Shown here in pieces: positions 8,569 to 17,418 of a stretch of DNA of 64,000 nucleotides. A program made the position numbers and the translations under genes. The notes beneath the pieces were generated by a model. That model saw nothing but the letters and a program-made list of their open reading frames with translations. It searched no databases and was not told the DNA's origin. Numbering within the stretch: position 1 is the stretch's first letter; every line of letters starts with the position of its first letter. Location of the stretch: positions 992,001 through 1,056,000 of the forward strand of contig NZ_JBNAFU010000001.1 of the NCBI RefSeq assembly GCF_049800835.1, read 5' to 3'. Source of the stretch: Dinoroseobacter sp049800835. Lineage in GTDB: Bacteria; Pseudomonadota; Alphaproteobacteria; Rhodobacterales; Rhodobacteraceae.

Positions 8569-9066
8569 ATGGCGCTCGACCGCTGGATCGCGCTCATCTT
8601 CGTGGCGTTTTGCTGCATCTATGGCTACGCCGCGTTTTTCACGATGGATCAACTCCTCCCCCCGTTCATGCAACGCAACCCGGTCTGGCCTTCGACCTTT
8701 CCCAAGGTGCTGGCCATTCTTGGCGTGATCGTTGGCCTGATTGTCCTGCTCGGCATCGAGAAGTCTGACGCGGATGACAGCGCGCCAAGCGCAACGGATA
8801 TCAACTACCGCAAGCTGCATGAATATAAACTCGGGCAGGCCCTGATGCTGCTCGGCCTGATGGTCGCCTATGCGCTCATGCTTCGACCCGCCGGTTTCCT
8901 GCTGGCAACGACGGTGTTTCTGGTCGCGGGCAGCACGATCCTGGGCGAGCGCAAGTTTCACATCATGATCCCCGTCGCCGCCCTTGCCACCGGTTTCGTC
9001 TGGTACCTGGTGCAGGAGGTGCTTGGCATCTTCCTGCGGCCTTTTCCGTTCTTCATGGGGGCCTGA
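8569..9066 (+). CDS. tctB: TctB family small permease subunit
   Basis: Protein of 165 aa with about four membrane helices: near 6-26, 36-56, 90-110 and a C-terminal pair around 115-155. A charged loop (EKSDADDSAPSATDIN) separates the halves. I chose ATG 8569, which has a GGGAGGGG ribosome site. An upstream TTG in frame lacks one and would add only 7 residues. It is the small membrane subunit of the TTT importer and ends 3 bp before tctA. Confidence 0.88.
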   Translation: MALDRWIALIFVAFCCIYGYAAFFTMDQLLPPFMQRNPVWPSTFPKVLAILGVIVGLIVLLGIEKSDADDSAPSATDINYRKLHEYKLGQALMLLGLMVAYALMLRPAGFLLATTVFLVAGSTILGERKFHIMIPVAALATGFVWYLVQEVLGIFLRPFPFFMGA

Positions 9067-9069
9067 GCG

Positions 9070-10593
9070 ATGATCGAAGGCATTCTGATCGGCCTGCAGG
9101 CCGCTTTTTCAATCCAGAACCTGCTGATGGTGATTGCGGGCTGTCTGATCGGCACATTCATCGGCATGCTGCCCGGGCTTGGCCCGATGTCCATTATTGC
9201 GATCATGATTCCGGTGGCGATCACGCTTGGTGATCCGGCGGCGGCGCTGATCCTGCTGGCCGGCGTCTACTACGGGGCGATTTTCGGCGGCTCGACCTCG
9301 TCGATCCTGCTGAACGCGCCTGGGGTCGCGGGAACGGTCGCCACCAGTTTCGATGGCTATCCGATGGCCCGCAAGGGCATGGCAGGCAAGGCGCTGACCA
9401 TTGCGGCCGTGTCCAGTTTTGCAGGCGGGACAATCGGTGCGATCCTGTTGATGATCTTTGCCCCTGCCCTGTCCACCGTCGCGCTGTTGTTCCATTCGGC
9501 GGAGTATTTCGCCCTGATGGTCGTGGGCCTGTCCGCCATCGCGGCCTTTGCCGGCACCGGACAAGTGGCCAAGGCTCTGATGATGACGCTTCTGGGGTTG
9601 ATCCTGGCGACCGTCGGCGAAGGCGCGCTGTTCAACATGCCGCGCTTCACGATGGGCCTGATGGACCTGCAATCGGGCATCAGCTTCATCACGCTTGCCA
9701 TGGCGATGTTCGCCCTGCCGGAGGCCTTGTTTCTTGTGCTTAACCCGGCACGCGGGGCCAGCGGGTCCGAAGGGGATAGCAAGAAGATTACGAACCTGCG
9801 GTTTTCCCGCGCCGAGGGCAAATCCATGATCCCGGTGATCGGGCGCCAGTCCGTGCAGGGCTTCTTCATCGGCGTTCTGCCGGGTGCGGGCGCCACCATT
9901 GCGTCCTTCCTCGGCTACGCGGTGGAACGCAACATCGCCAAGGGCGACGAACAGGCAGAGTTCGGCAAAGGCTCCGTCAAGGGCCTTGCTGCGCCAGAGA
10001 CCGCAAATAACGCGGCCTGCACCGGATCGTTCGTCCCGCTTCTGACGCTTGGCATCCCCGGATCAGGCACCACGGCGATCCTGCTGGGGGCCCTTATTGC
10101 CCTCAACGTCACACCGGGGCCGCGCCTGATGGTCGACACGCCCGAAATCTTCTGGGCGGTCATCATCTCGATGTTCATCGGCAACCTGGTGCTGTTGATC
10201 CTGAACCTGCCGCTGATCCCGTACATCGCGAAAATCCTCGCAATTCCACGTGAATACCTCATCCCGTTCATTTTGTTCTTTACCCTGATGGGGGCCTATA
10301 TCGGGCAGAACAACGCCACCGAACTTCTGTTGCTGGTCGGGCTCGGGGTGATGGCGACGATTTTCCGGTTTGCGGACTACCCGCTTGCGCCACTGCTGAT
10401 CGGGTTCATCCTCGGCACGATGCTGGAGGATAACTTTGCCCGCTCCATGCAGCTCTATCGCGGTCTGGGTTTCATTCTGGAACGCCCCATGACGCTTGGC
10501 CTGCTGGTTCTGGCGTTGCTGCTGGTGCTGCTGCCGAGCTACCGCGCGCGGCGCGCCCGAAAGCGGGCCGAGGGAGTTGCCGATGGCGATTAA
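9070..10593 (+). CDS. tctA: TctA family large permease subunit
   Basis: Protein of 507 aa, the usual length for TctA, with 11-12 membrane helices. Family motifs include GMLPGLGPMSIIAIMIP near residue 35, YYGAIFGGSTSSILLN near 75 and the second-half repeat GVLPGAGATIASFLGY near 270. The sequence APETANNAACTGSFVPLLTLGIPGSGTTA is cited here only by its flanks, APETANN and LGIPGSGTTA, which are hallmark TctA segments. It forms the substrate channel and is translated just after tctB. Confidence 0.94.
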   Translation: MIEGILIGLQAAFSIQNLLMVIAGCLIGTFIGMLPGLGPMSIIAIMIPVAITLGDPAAALILLAGVYYGAIFGGSTSSILLNAPGVAGTVATSFDGYPMARKGMAGKALTIAAVSSFAGGTIGAILLMIFAPALSTVALLFHSAEYFALMVVGLSAIAAFAGTGQVAKALMMTLLGLILATVGEGALFNMPRFTMGLMDLQSGISFITLAMAMFALPEALFLVLNPARGASGSEGDSKKITNLRFSRAEGKSMIPVIGRQSVQGFFIGVLPGAGATIASFLGYAVERNIAKGDEQAEFGKGSVKGLAAPETANNAACTGSFVPLLTLGIPGSGTTAILLGALIALNVTPGPRLMVDTPEIFWAVIISMFIGNLVLLILNLPLIPYIAKILAIPREYLIPFILFFTLMGAYIGQNNATELLLLVGLGVMATIFRFADYPLAPLLIGFILGTMLEDNFARSMQLYRGLGFILERPMTLGLLVLALLLVLLPSYRARRARKRAEGVADGD

Positions 10594-10626
10594 TCGGCGC
10601 ACAAGGCCACCCAAGCGACCGACCGG

Positions 10627-11829
10627 ATGACACCTGCGGCAAGCCTGTCCGGCATTCGCGTGCTGGACCTGACAAACGTTCTTGCCGGCCCGTTTGCCTG
10701 CCACCAGCTTGCCCATCTCGGTGCGGAGGTGATCAAGGTGGAGGCCGTCGGGCGCGGTGATCTGGCCCGCAACCTCGGCGCGGATCCCGAGTTGTCAGCC
10801 AAGGGCATGGGGGTCAGTTTTCTGGCCCAGAATGCAGGCAAACGCTCCATCGCGCTGAACCTCAAACACCCGGAGGGCAAAGCCGCGTTCCTGCGCCTTG
10901 TAAAAACCGCGGATGTTCTGGTGGAAAACTTTCGCCCCGGTGTCATGGCGCGACTGGACCTCGACTACGAAACGCTGCGCGAAGCGCAACCGAACCTGAT
11001 CTATTGCGCGATCTCTGGCTACGGGCAGACCGGCCCGTGGGTGAAGCGACCGGCCTATGACCAGATCATTCAGGGGGCTTCAGGTGTGATGTCGATCACC
11101 GGGGACAGCGCCACCGCCCCCTTGCGCGTCGGCTATCCCCTGGCCGACACGGTCGGGGGCCTGACAGCGGCCATGGCGATCTGTGCGGCCCTGAACGCAC
11201 CCAAGCGGGGGCAATTCATCGACGTGTCGATGATGGAGTCGTTGCTGGCGACCATGGGGTGGGTCGTCTCTAATCACCTGATAGCCGACGCACCACCACA
11301 GGCGCACGGGAACGAGAATCCGACCTCAGCCCCATCCGGGACATTCCAGTGCGCGGACGGCCTGTTGAACATCGCTGCCAACAAGGACGAGCAGTGGTAT
11401 GCTCTGGCCCGTCACCTGAAACGCGCGGATTTGCTGGAACATCCGGATTATGCCACGCGCGAAGATCGCAAGCGGAACCGTGTGGCTCTGAAGTCGGAAC
11501 TGGAGTCGGTGTTGCGCACCGGTACGGCCCGCGACTGGGCGCGCGCCTTGAACGAGATCGGCGTCCCTGCAGGCCCAGTTCTGGGCGTATCCGAAATCTT
11601 GAGCCACCCGCAAATCACATCGCGCGATTTTCTTGCGCAATATGCAGAGGTTCCGGACGTGGACCGCCCGGTCAAAGTTGTCCGTACGGGCTTCATGGTC
11701 GATGGCGAACGCCCGGGCGTTGAGGCTGGTCCGCCCACCCTTGGCGCCGACACCGACGAAATTCTGACCGATCTGGGATACGATGCAGACGAGATTGCAC
11801 TGATGAAAGCCGAAAGGGCAGTACAATGA
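10627..11829 (+). CDS. CaiB/BaiF (type III) CoA-transferase
   Basis: Protein of 400 aa. The N-terminus (LSGIRVLDLTNVLAGPFACH) and LVENFRPGVMARLDL are typical of family III CoA-transferases. The catalytic aspartate is in FIDVSMMESLLATMGW (residue about 200). These cytoplasmic enzymes move CoA from an acyl-CoA donor to a carboxylic acid through an aspartyl-CoA intermediate. The gene follows tctA by 33 bp and overlaps the lyase gene by 4 bp. It therefore probably activates the imported acid, which the next enzyme then cleaves. Confidence 0.9.
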   Translation: MTPAASLSGIRVLDLTNVLAGPFACHQLAHLGAEVIKVEAVGRGDLARNLGADPELSAKGMGVSFLAQNAGKRSIALNLKHPEGKAAFLRLVKTADVLVENFRPGVMARLDLDYETLREAQPNLIYCAISGYGQTGPWVKRPAYDQIIQGASGVMSITGDSATAPLRVGYPLADTVGGLTAAMAICAALNAPKRGQFIDVSMMESLLATMGWVVSNHLIADAPPQAHGNENPTSAPSGTFQCADGLLNIAANKDEQWYALARHLKRADLLEHPDYATREDRKRNRVALKSELESVLRTGTARDWARALNEIGVPAGPVLGVSEILSHPQITSRDFLAQYAEVPDVDRPVKVVRTGFMVDGERPGVEAGPPTLGADTDEILTDLGYDADEIALMKAERAVQ

Positions 11830-12617
11830 CCGAAGGCCGGGATGTCTCCGACTGGTGGAAGACCGCGATCATCGACATGGAGCCCGGCCGGATCGCGTTT
11901 CGGGGCCGTCCGATCGAAGACATGATCGGAACGACGAGTTTTCCGCAGATGATCTGGTGGATGGTCATGGGGCAGAAGCTTGAGCCAGCCAGGGCGACCC
12001 TGCTCGAAGCTGCGCTCGTGGCAGCCGTTGACCATGGCCCGCAAGCCCCTTCGATCGCTGCGGCACGCATGGCCGCGACCTGCGGGGTCGGGCTCAACAA
12101 CGCCATGGCGAACGGGGTGAACATGCTGGGCGATATCCATGGCGGAGCCGGAGAACAGGCGGTCGCCATGTATGCGGCCATTGCACAGGCTGGCCCGGAG
12201 ATGCTTGCACGGACCCTTGATGCCTGGCGCGCGGACCATGGTCGCTATCTTCCGGGCTTCGGGCACCGGTTTCACAAACCTGTAGACCCACGCGCCCCGC
12301 GCTTGCTGGCGCTGGTAGACGCTGCCGCGACCGAGGGGCATGTTTCGGGTCGTTTTGCAGAGATCGGTCGGGCGGTCGAGGCACATCTCGCGCTTGAACG
12401 CTCAAAACCAGTGCCCATGAACATCGACGGCGCAACGGCTGTGATCTTCGCGGAGCTTGGATGCCCTCCGCCCGTTGCACGCGGACTGTTCTGCCTGTCA
12501 CGATCCGTTGGCATCCTTGCCCACGCGTGGGAGCAGATGGAGCAAGGCGGTCGCAACAAGGGTCCAACACCGCCTGGCTATCGCTGGACCTATGACGGGC
12601 CGAATACGGCAGACTAG
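11826..12617 (+). CDS. citryl-CoA lyase / short citrate-synthase-fold protein
   Basis: Protein of 263 aa, much shorter than citrate synthase (about 370-430). The catalytic triad positions are visible: His in NMLGDIHGGAGEQ, His in PGFGHRFHKPVDPRAPR and Asp in PMNIDGATAVIF. Short family members are annotated as citryl-CoA lyases, which split an acyl-CoA into acetyl-CoA and a 2-oxoacid. Overlap with the CoA-transferase supports a two-step activate-and-cleave route for the TctABC substrate. Citrate, citramalate or a related acid would all fit, and the sequence does not decide between them. Confidence 0.8.
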   Translation: MTEGRDVSDWWKTAIIDMEPGRIAFRGRPIEDMIGTTSFPQMIWWMVMGQKLEPARATLLEAALVAAVDHGPQAPSIAAARMAATCGVGLNNAMANGVNMLGDIHGGAGEQAVAMYAAIAQAGPEMLARTLDAWRADHGRYLPGFGHRFHKPVDPRAPRLLALVDAAATEGHVSGRFAEIGRAVEAHLALERSKPVPMNIDGATAVIFAELGCPPPVARGLFCLSRSVGILAHAWEQMEQGGRNKGPTPPGYRWTYDGPNTAD

Positions 12618-12791
12618 CCGCGTCTTCCGAGCGGCGCGAACGGTCCTCGGACGAAGCGTGCGGGCGCCACTTGGAGGCAACCCGGTTCTCTTCGATCCTA
12701 TGTGAGATGCAGATTGCAGCTTGACCACAGCGACAACCACAACGACCTGATAGAAAACCCCGCTTGGGCGGCAGAAACTCAGGGAAGATCG

Positions 12792-14486
12792 ATGATGACG
12801 ACTTGGGCTAGATTTGGTTCGGTGGGGGTCGCGGTTTTTATGCTGTTGTCGGCTCCGCAGACAATGGCGCAGGAGGCTGCCAACGACAGGACTGCTGCCA
12901 TCGAACTGGTCGAACGGGCGCAAAACACCCTCGACATCTTGCGGCCTCTCGTTGAACTGGAAACTGATCTGAAGACCCGGATTGCGGAGCTTGCGGGCGA
13001 TGGGTCACGCGAGCAGAGCGAGGACACTGCAGAGGAACTCGAAGATCTGAACCGCGAGTTGAGCGACGTTCAGGAACAGATTTCAGTGCTGGTGACGGGC
13101 GTGTCCGAAGAAGGCTACCGGGCACTGGACGAAGCAGAGTTTGACCTGAACGCCGAGCTTCAGCAACTTGTGGAGCCGTTTGTGCTTTTGCTCAACCAGG
13201 CCACCAACGAGGCCCGCGCCCAGGAGCGCACGCGCCGCGATCTGGATATCGCAAACCAGCGTCTTGCGAGTGCCAACCTGGCACTGACGAACATCGAAGC
13301 TGCTCTGGACCGCGCAGGTGATCCAAGCGTGCTGGAGCGGCTGAACGCGAATGCGGAACTATGGCAGGACCGCCAGGCCTCCCACCAGACGCAGGTGGAT
13401 GCCCTGACCCAGCGGCTGACTGACCTGCAAACCGAAAACGGGCCGGTCGGGCAGAACGTGAATTCGGCCTTTCAAGGTTTCTTTCAGGAACGCGGAACCA
13501 GCCTGATCATGGGGTTTGGCGCTTTTGTCGGGGTTCTGATTGCCACGCGCCTGTTGGCTTATGCCGGGCGCAGCGTTGCTGCCCGAAGGATCGAGAAACG
13601 AACATTCGCCATGAGACTTGGCGGTGTGCTGTTTGCCGTGTTCTCGCTCATTGCGGCGTTCGGCGCGATGATCTGGGTGTTCAACATGCGCAACGACTGG
13701 CTTCTGCTGGGGCTTGCCCTCTTGCTGCTCATCGCGGCTGTCTGGGTCGTTTTCAAGATGCTGCCCAGCCTGCTGGAACAACTCTCCGTGCTTCTGAACT
13801 TGGGCGCGGTGCAGGAAGGTGAGCGGGTGCTCTTCAACGATGTGCCCTACAAAGTACAGCGGCTGAGCTTTTTCACGGACCTCGTGAACCCGGCGCTCGA
13901 TGGCGGAGAGTTCACCCTGCCCGTGCGTGAACTGGTCGGCATGCATTCGCGCCCCGCGGCCGAGGATGAAGCCTGGTTTCCATCCGAAAAAGGCGACTGG
14001 GTCCGCCTGGCCGATGACAATGCCGGTCAGGTTATCGCGCAGACCCCTGAAATGGTCGTGGTAGAGTTGTTGGGCGGCGCGCGCGTCACCTACCAGACTG
14101 CGGACTATCTGGCCGCGACCCCCGTGAACCTGTCCCATGGGTACCGGGTCGAGGTGGAGTTTGGCGTTGCCTACAAGCATCAGGACCAGTCAACGGACAC
14201 CATCATCACACAGTTGCGCGACGGTGTCGCCGCGCATTTCGCGCGTCTGCTGGGTCCTGACGAGTTGCGCAACGTCGATGTGGAGTTCCTGCGCGCGGGG
14301 GCGTCATCTCTGGACTATGAGGTCGAGATTGATGTCGCAGGCTCTGCGGCCCACCGGTTCGAAGAGTTGGAGCGCGAATTGGCGCGCTGCCTTGTGCGCT
14401 TGGCCACCCGGCATGGATGGGAGATCCCGTTCCAGCAAGTCGTGATCCACAATCCCGAACCGCGGCAGGCCCACGCCGCACAGTAA
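12792..14486 (+). CDS. mechanosensitive ion channel, MscS family
   Basis: Protein of 564 aa. A signal peptide ends near residue 26 (PQTMAQ). A periplasmic coiled-coil region follows (about 27-235, rich in Glu/Gln/Leu, with EERLNANAELWQ-like heptads). Membrane helices lie at about 245-262, 280-305 and 310-332, followed by an MscS beta-domain and a C-terminal alpha/beta domain (VEFGVAYKHQDQ). I chose ATG 12792 because it follows AGGGAAG. It should release osmolytes under hypo-osmotic stress. The large coiled-coil extension resembles the bigger MscK/YbdG-like relatives. Confidence 0.8.
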   Translation: MMTTWARFGSVGVAVFMLLSAPQTMAQEAANDRTAAIELVERAQNTLDILRPLVELETDLKTRIAELAGDGSREQSEDTAEELEDLNRELSDVQEQISVLVTGVSEEGYRALDEAEFDLNAELQQLVEPFVLLLNQATNEARAQERTRRDLDIANQRLASANLALTNIEAALDRAGDPSVLERLNANAELWQDRQASHQTQVDALTQRLTDLQTENGPVGQNVNSAFQGFFQERGTSLIMGFGAFVGVLIATRLLAYAGRSVAARRIEKRTFAMRLGGVLFAVFSLIAAFGAMIWVFNMRNDWLLLGLALLLLIAAVWVVFKMLPSLLEQLSVLLNLGAVQEGERVLFNDVPYKVQRLSFFTDLVNPALDGGEFTLPVRELVGMHSRPAAEDEAWFPSEKGDWVRLADDNAGQVIAQTPEMVVVELLGGARVTYQTADYLAATPVNLSHGYRVEVEFGVAYKHQDQSTDTIITQLRDGVAAHFARLLGPDELRNVDVEFLRAGASSLDYEVEIDVAGSAAHRFEELERELARCLVRLATRHGWEIPFQQVVIHNPEPRQAHAAQ

Positions 14487-14499
14487 AGCGCACAAGAAA

Positions 14500-14525
14500 G
14501 GCCCCGCATCACAGGATGCGGAGCC
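14500..14525. terminator. convergent terminator-like hairpin after the mscS gene
   Basis: Arms 14500-14510 and 14515-14525 pair over 11 positions with one mismatch and a 4-nt loop (ACAG). An A-rich stretch precedes it and TTGGT follows, so it is imperfect as a classic terminator. It sits in the 87-bp gap between convergent genes. Confidence 0.4.
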
Positions 14526-14573
14526 TTGGTACAAGACGGTCCGGCCCGAAGGGGCCAGTCCAATCCCCCGACC

Positions 14574-16097
14574 TTAGAAGAAGCCCAGTTTGTTGGGATT
14601 GTAGCTCATCAGGATGTTCTTGGTCTGCTGGTAGTGGTCAAGCATCATCTTGTGGTTTTCACGACCGATGCCAGACTGCTTGTATCCACCAAACGCGGCA
14701 TGTGCCGGATAGGCGTGGTAGTTGTTTACCCAGACGCGACCGGCTTCGATGGCCCGGCCAAAGCGATAGCAGGTGTTCGCGTCACGCGACCAGACACCGG
14801 CGCCAAGGCCGTACATCGTGTCATTGGCAATCGCGAGGGCTTCGGCCTCATCCTTGAAGGTCGTGACGGACACGACCGGTCCGAAGATCTCTTCCTGGAA
14901 CACGCGCATCTTGTTGTGGCCTTTCAGGATCGTCGGCTGGATGTAGTTGCCACCTTCCAGTTCGCCGCCCATCTGGGCTGCCGCGCCACCGGCCAGAACC
15001 TCGGCCCCTTCCTCGACACCGATGGTCAGGTAGGACAGGATCTTCTCCTGCTGCTCCTTGGACGCCTGCGCGCCGACCATCGTCTCGGGGTTGCGGGGAT
15101 CGCCTTGCTTGATCGCCTTAACACGGGCAATGGCGCGCGCGATGAACTCTTCGTAGATGTCTTCCTGGATCAGTGCGCGGCTCGGGCAGGTGCAGACCTC
15201 ACCCTGGTTGAAGGCGAACAGCACGAAACCTTCAACAGCCTTGTCGAGGAACGCGTCATCCTTCGCCATCACGTCCGAGAAGAAGATGTTCGGCGACTTG
15301 CCGCCCAGTTCCAGCGTGACAGGGATCAAGTTGACCGTTGCGGCCTCCATGATCTTGCGACCGGTTGCGGTGGATCCGGTGAACGCGATCTTGGCGATCC
15401 GCTTGGATGTGGCCAGCGCGCTGCCGACCTCTGCGCCGTAGCCATTCACGATGTTCAGAACACCGGCGGGCAGCAGGTCAGCGATCTTTTCCATCAGGAC
15501 CAGAATGGCAGCCGGGGTCTGTTCGGCGGGCTTCATCACGATGCAGTTGCCGGCGGCCAGCGCAGGCGCCAGCTTCCAGGCCGCCATCAGGATGGAGAAG
15601 TTCCAGGGGATGATCTGACCGACCACACCCAGCGGTTCATGGAAGTGATAGGCGACAGTGTCATTGTCGATCTCGGACATATGACCTTCCTGCGCGCGCA
15701 GGGTGCCGGCGAAATAGCGGAAATGATCGGCTGCGAGCGGAATATCGGCGGCCATGGTTTCGCGGATCGGCTTGCCGTTGTCCCATGTCTCTGCCTGCGC
15801 GATCAGTTCGAGGTTTTCCTCGATCCGGTCCGCGATCTTGAGCAGAATGTTCGAGCGCTCGGTCGTGGACGTCTTGCCCCACGCGTCTTTTGCGGCATGT
15901 GCCGCATCCAGCGCCAGTTCAATATCCGCCGCGTCGGAGCGCGGGATCTCGTTGATCATGGCACCAGTGATCGGCGTGACGTTCTCGAAATAGCGACCGT
16001 TCACGGGGGGGACGAACTCACCACCGATGAAGTTCTCGTAGCGCAGCTTGAACGGCGAGGTATAGGTACCAAGCTCGGTTTGGGTCATATCATTCAT
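14574..16097 (-). CDS. NAD-dependent aldehyde dehydrogenase (AcoD/ExaC-like)
   Basis: Protein of 507 aa, typical for the family. The active-site cysteine is in FNQGEVCTCPSRALIQ, the general-base glutamate in PVTLELGGKSPNI, and NAD-binding residues appear in IPWNFSILMAAWKLAPA and FTGSTATGR. The C-terminus ending NPNKLGFF is characteristic of acetaldehyde/chloroacetaldehyde-type enzymes. I chose ATG 16097, which has a strong AGGAGGAA site. Longer frames lack one. The AcoR-like regulator gene just upstream on the same strand suggests induction by an alcohol, aldehyde or acetoin-type substrate. Confidence 0.92.
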   Translation of the reverse strand: MNDMTQTELGTYTSPFKLRYENFIGGEFVPPVNGRYFENVTPITGAMINEIPRSDAADIELALDAAHAAKDAWGKTSTTERSNILLKIADRIEENLELIAQAETWDNGKPIRETMAADIPLAADHFRYFAGTLRAQEGHMSEIDNDTVAYHFHEPLGVVGQIIPWNFSILMAAWKLAPALAAGNCIVMKPAEQTPAAILVLMEKIADLLPAGVLNIVNGYGAEVGSALATSKRIAKIAFTGSTATGRKIMEAATVNLIPVTLELGGKSPNIFFSDVMAKDDAFLDKAVEGFVLFAFNQGEVCTCPSRALIQEDIYEEFIARAIARVKAIKQGDPRNPETMVGAQASKEQQEKILSYLTIGVEEGAEVLAGGAAAQMGGELEGGNYIQPTILKGHNKMRVFQEEIFGPVVSVTTFKDEAEALAIANDTMYGLGAGVWSRDANTCYRFGRAIEAGRVWVNNYHAYPAHAAFGGYKQSGIGRENHKMMLDHYQQTKNILMSYNPNKLGFF

Positions 16098-16205
16098 TGA
16101 GTATTCCTCCTGATCCCGGGCAAATTTTCTCCGGGTGGTCCAGCGTTTGCCGTGTTCGTGCATGTGGGTCACCAGACGTTCCATGCCGCGACTGCAAAAG
16201 GTGTC

Positions 16206-17189
16206 TCAGCCCTGAGACAGGTGACCTCGCTTATCGTCCAATTGCAGACGTTTCATACGGCGGTAGAGCGTTGCGCGTCCGATCCCGAGATGTCGAGCGG
16301 CGGCGCTGACATTGCCGTTGGTGCGCGCAAGGGCCCGGACCACGGCCGCACGTTCCGCCTTCTCGAACCCAGATGGACCTTCGGTTCGGCCCAGAATATC
16401 GCTTGCGGGTTTGGGCGTGATGGTGCCGCTCGCATCGAGCGAGAAGACCCGCCGTGCGTCCTTGGTTGCGCCGATCACAAGGTCGTCGCTGTCGATGGCC
16501 AGCAAGGTGGCCGCTTCGGCATCCGTCCCCTCGGCCACGACGATCCGGGCGCTGGCATAGGTCAGTCGGAACATCGCTTCTTCGATGTACCGGGCCGTCT
16601 GAGTGACTTGTGCGGCGATCAGGTTGTTGAACGCCTCTGTCTGGTCGGCACGCGCCGAAGACACATCCAGCGCGGCAAGCACCTGCCCCTCGGGTCCAAA
16701 AATGGGGGCGTCAATGCAACTCATGCCGGTGTTGCGGGCAAAGAAATGGTCGTCGCGGTCGATGATAACCCGACGCCGCTCGGTCAGGCAGGTTCCGATC
16801 CCGTTCGTGCCTTCGCTCTTCTCGCTCCAGTCGGCCCCTTTGCTCAGACCCCAACTGTCGAAAACCGGCGCATCGGCGGCTTTGACCCGTTGTTCAAGGA
16901 CAATCCCATCCGCATCGGTCAAAAGGACCGCGCAGCCCGACCACCCCACCAACCCGAACAGGGCATCGAGCCGGGGTGAGGCGATTTCCAGAAATTGCGC
17001 ATGTGTCTCGAGCCGCAAGCACAAGTCGGATGCGTCAACACGCTCTGGCGCCCCCTGCCTGGCCGGGTCAAGCCCATGCACATCCACCGAGCGCCGCCAA
17101 CTTGCCGCCAGACGCGATCTGGCCGCAGCCGACGAGGAGCGTAAAACCGCGTCTACTTTTTCAAGATGGTGCTTGGTGTAGAGTTGCAA
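16206..17189 (-). CDS. AcoR-like GAF/Fis-type regulator lacking the AAA+ domain
   Basis: Protein of 327 aa. The N-terminal GAF-type sensor is AcoR-like (WSEKSEGTNGIGTCLTERR and FFARNTGMSCIDAPIFGPEG). The C-terminus has a Fis-type HTH (RTNGNVSAAARHLGIGRATLYRRMKR; key part AAARHLGIGRATLYRR). The central sigma-54-activating AAA+ module of true AcoR proteins (about 230 aa, with GAFTGA) is absent, so it cannot act as a classical sigma-54 activator. Its position 108 bp upstream of the aldehyde dehydrogenase gene points to control of that gene. Confidence 0.85.
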   Translation of the reverse strand: MQLYTKHHLEKVDAVLRSSSAAARSRLAASWRRSVDVHGLDPARQGAPERVDASDLCLRLETHAQFLEIASPRLDALFGLVGWSGCAVLLTDADGIVLEQRVKAADAPVFDSWGLSKGADWSEKSEGTNGIGTCLTERRRVIIDRDDHFFARNTGMSCIDAPIFGPEGQVLAALDVSSARADQTEAFNNLIAAQVTQTARYIEEAMFRLTYASARIVVAEGTDAEAATLLAIDSDDLVIGATKDARRVFSLDASGTITPKPASDILGRTEGPSGFEKAERAAVVRALARTNGNVSAAARHLGIGRATLYRRMKRLQLDDKRGHLSQG

Positions 17190-17303
17190 ACCGGGTCCAC
17201 GCTGTGATTCAAGCCAATAGGCGGCACCATTTCACAGGCGACAGAAGTTTTGCATCAGACGTTCGTCGGTCTTACTTTGTCCTTTGGTCGCATAGGCATA
17301 GCC

Positions 17304-17336
17304 TGTTTTTTCGGCCTTGAAAGCTGCCGAAAAACA
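17304..17336. promoter_or_regulatory. A/T-capped inverted repeat upstream of queF
   Basis: Arms 17304-17315 (TGTTTTTTCGGC) and 17326-17336 (GCCGAAAAACA) pair almost perfectly around a 10-nt loop. This lies in the gap between the divergent regulator gene and queF, about 83 bp before the queF start. It could be a small terminator or part of a 5' leader. I see no preQ1 aptamer consensus in it. Confidence 0.35.
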
Positions 17337-17418
17337 TGGCCCGAAAATGTGTATTTTGCGCTTGTGCTTCCCCCGCCGGACCCGCAGGTTCCGCACAAAA
17401 TGACATGGGAACAGTAAG

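Noticed and set aside
14526..16100. A 524-residue plus-strand open frame opposite the aldehyde dehydrogenase
   Set aside because: The dehydrogenase has all catalytic motifs on the minus strand. The antisense product is repetitive in Arg, Asp and His and has no recognisable domain.
16098..16205. Sigma-54 promoter for the aldehyde dehydrogenase under the AcoR-like regulator
   Set aside because: No clear GG-N10-GC element was found in the gap, and the regulator lacks the AAA+ domain needed to use one.
17190..17418. preQ1 riboswitch upstream of queF
   Set aside because: No preQ1-I, -II or -III consensus could be traced. Only a simple hairpin is present.
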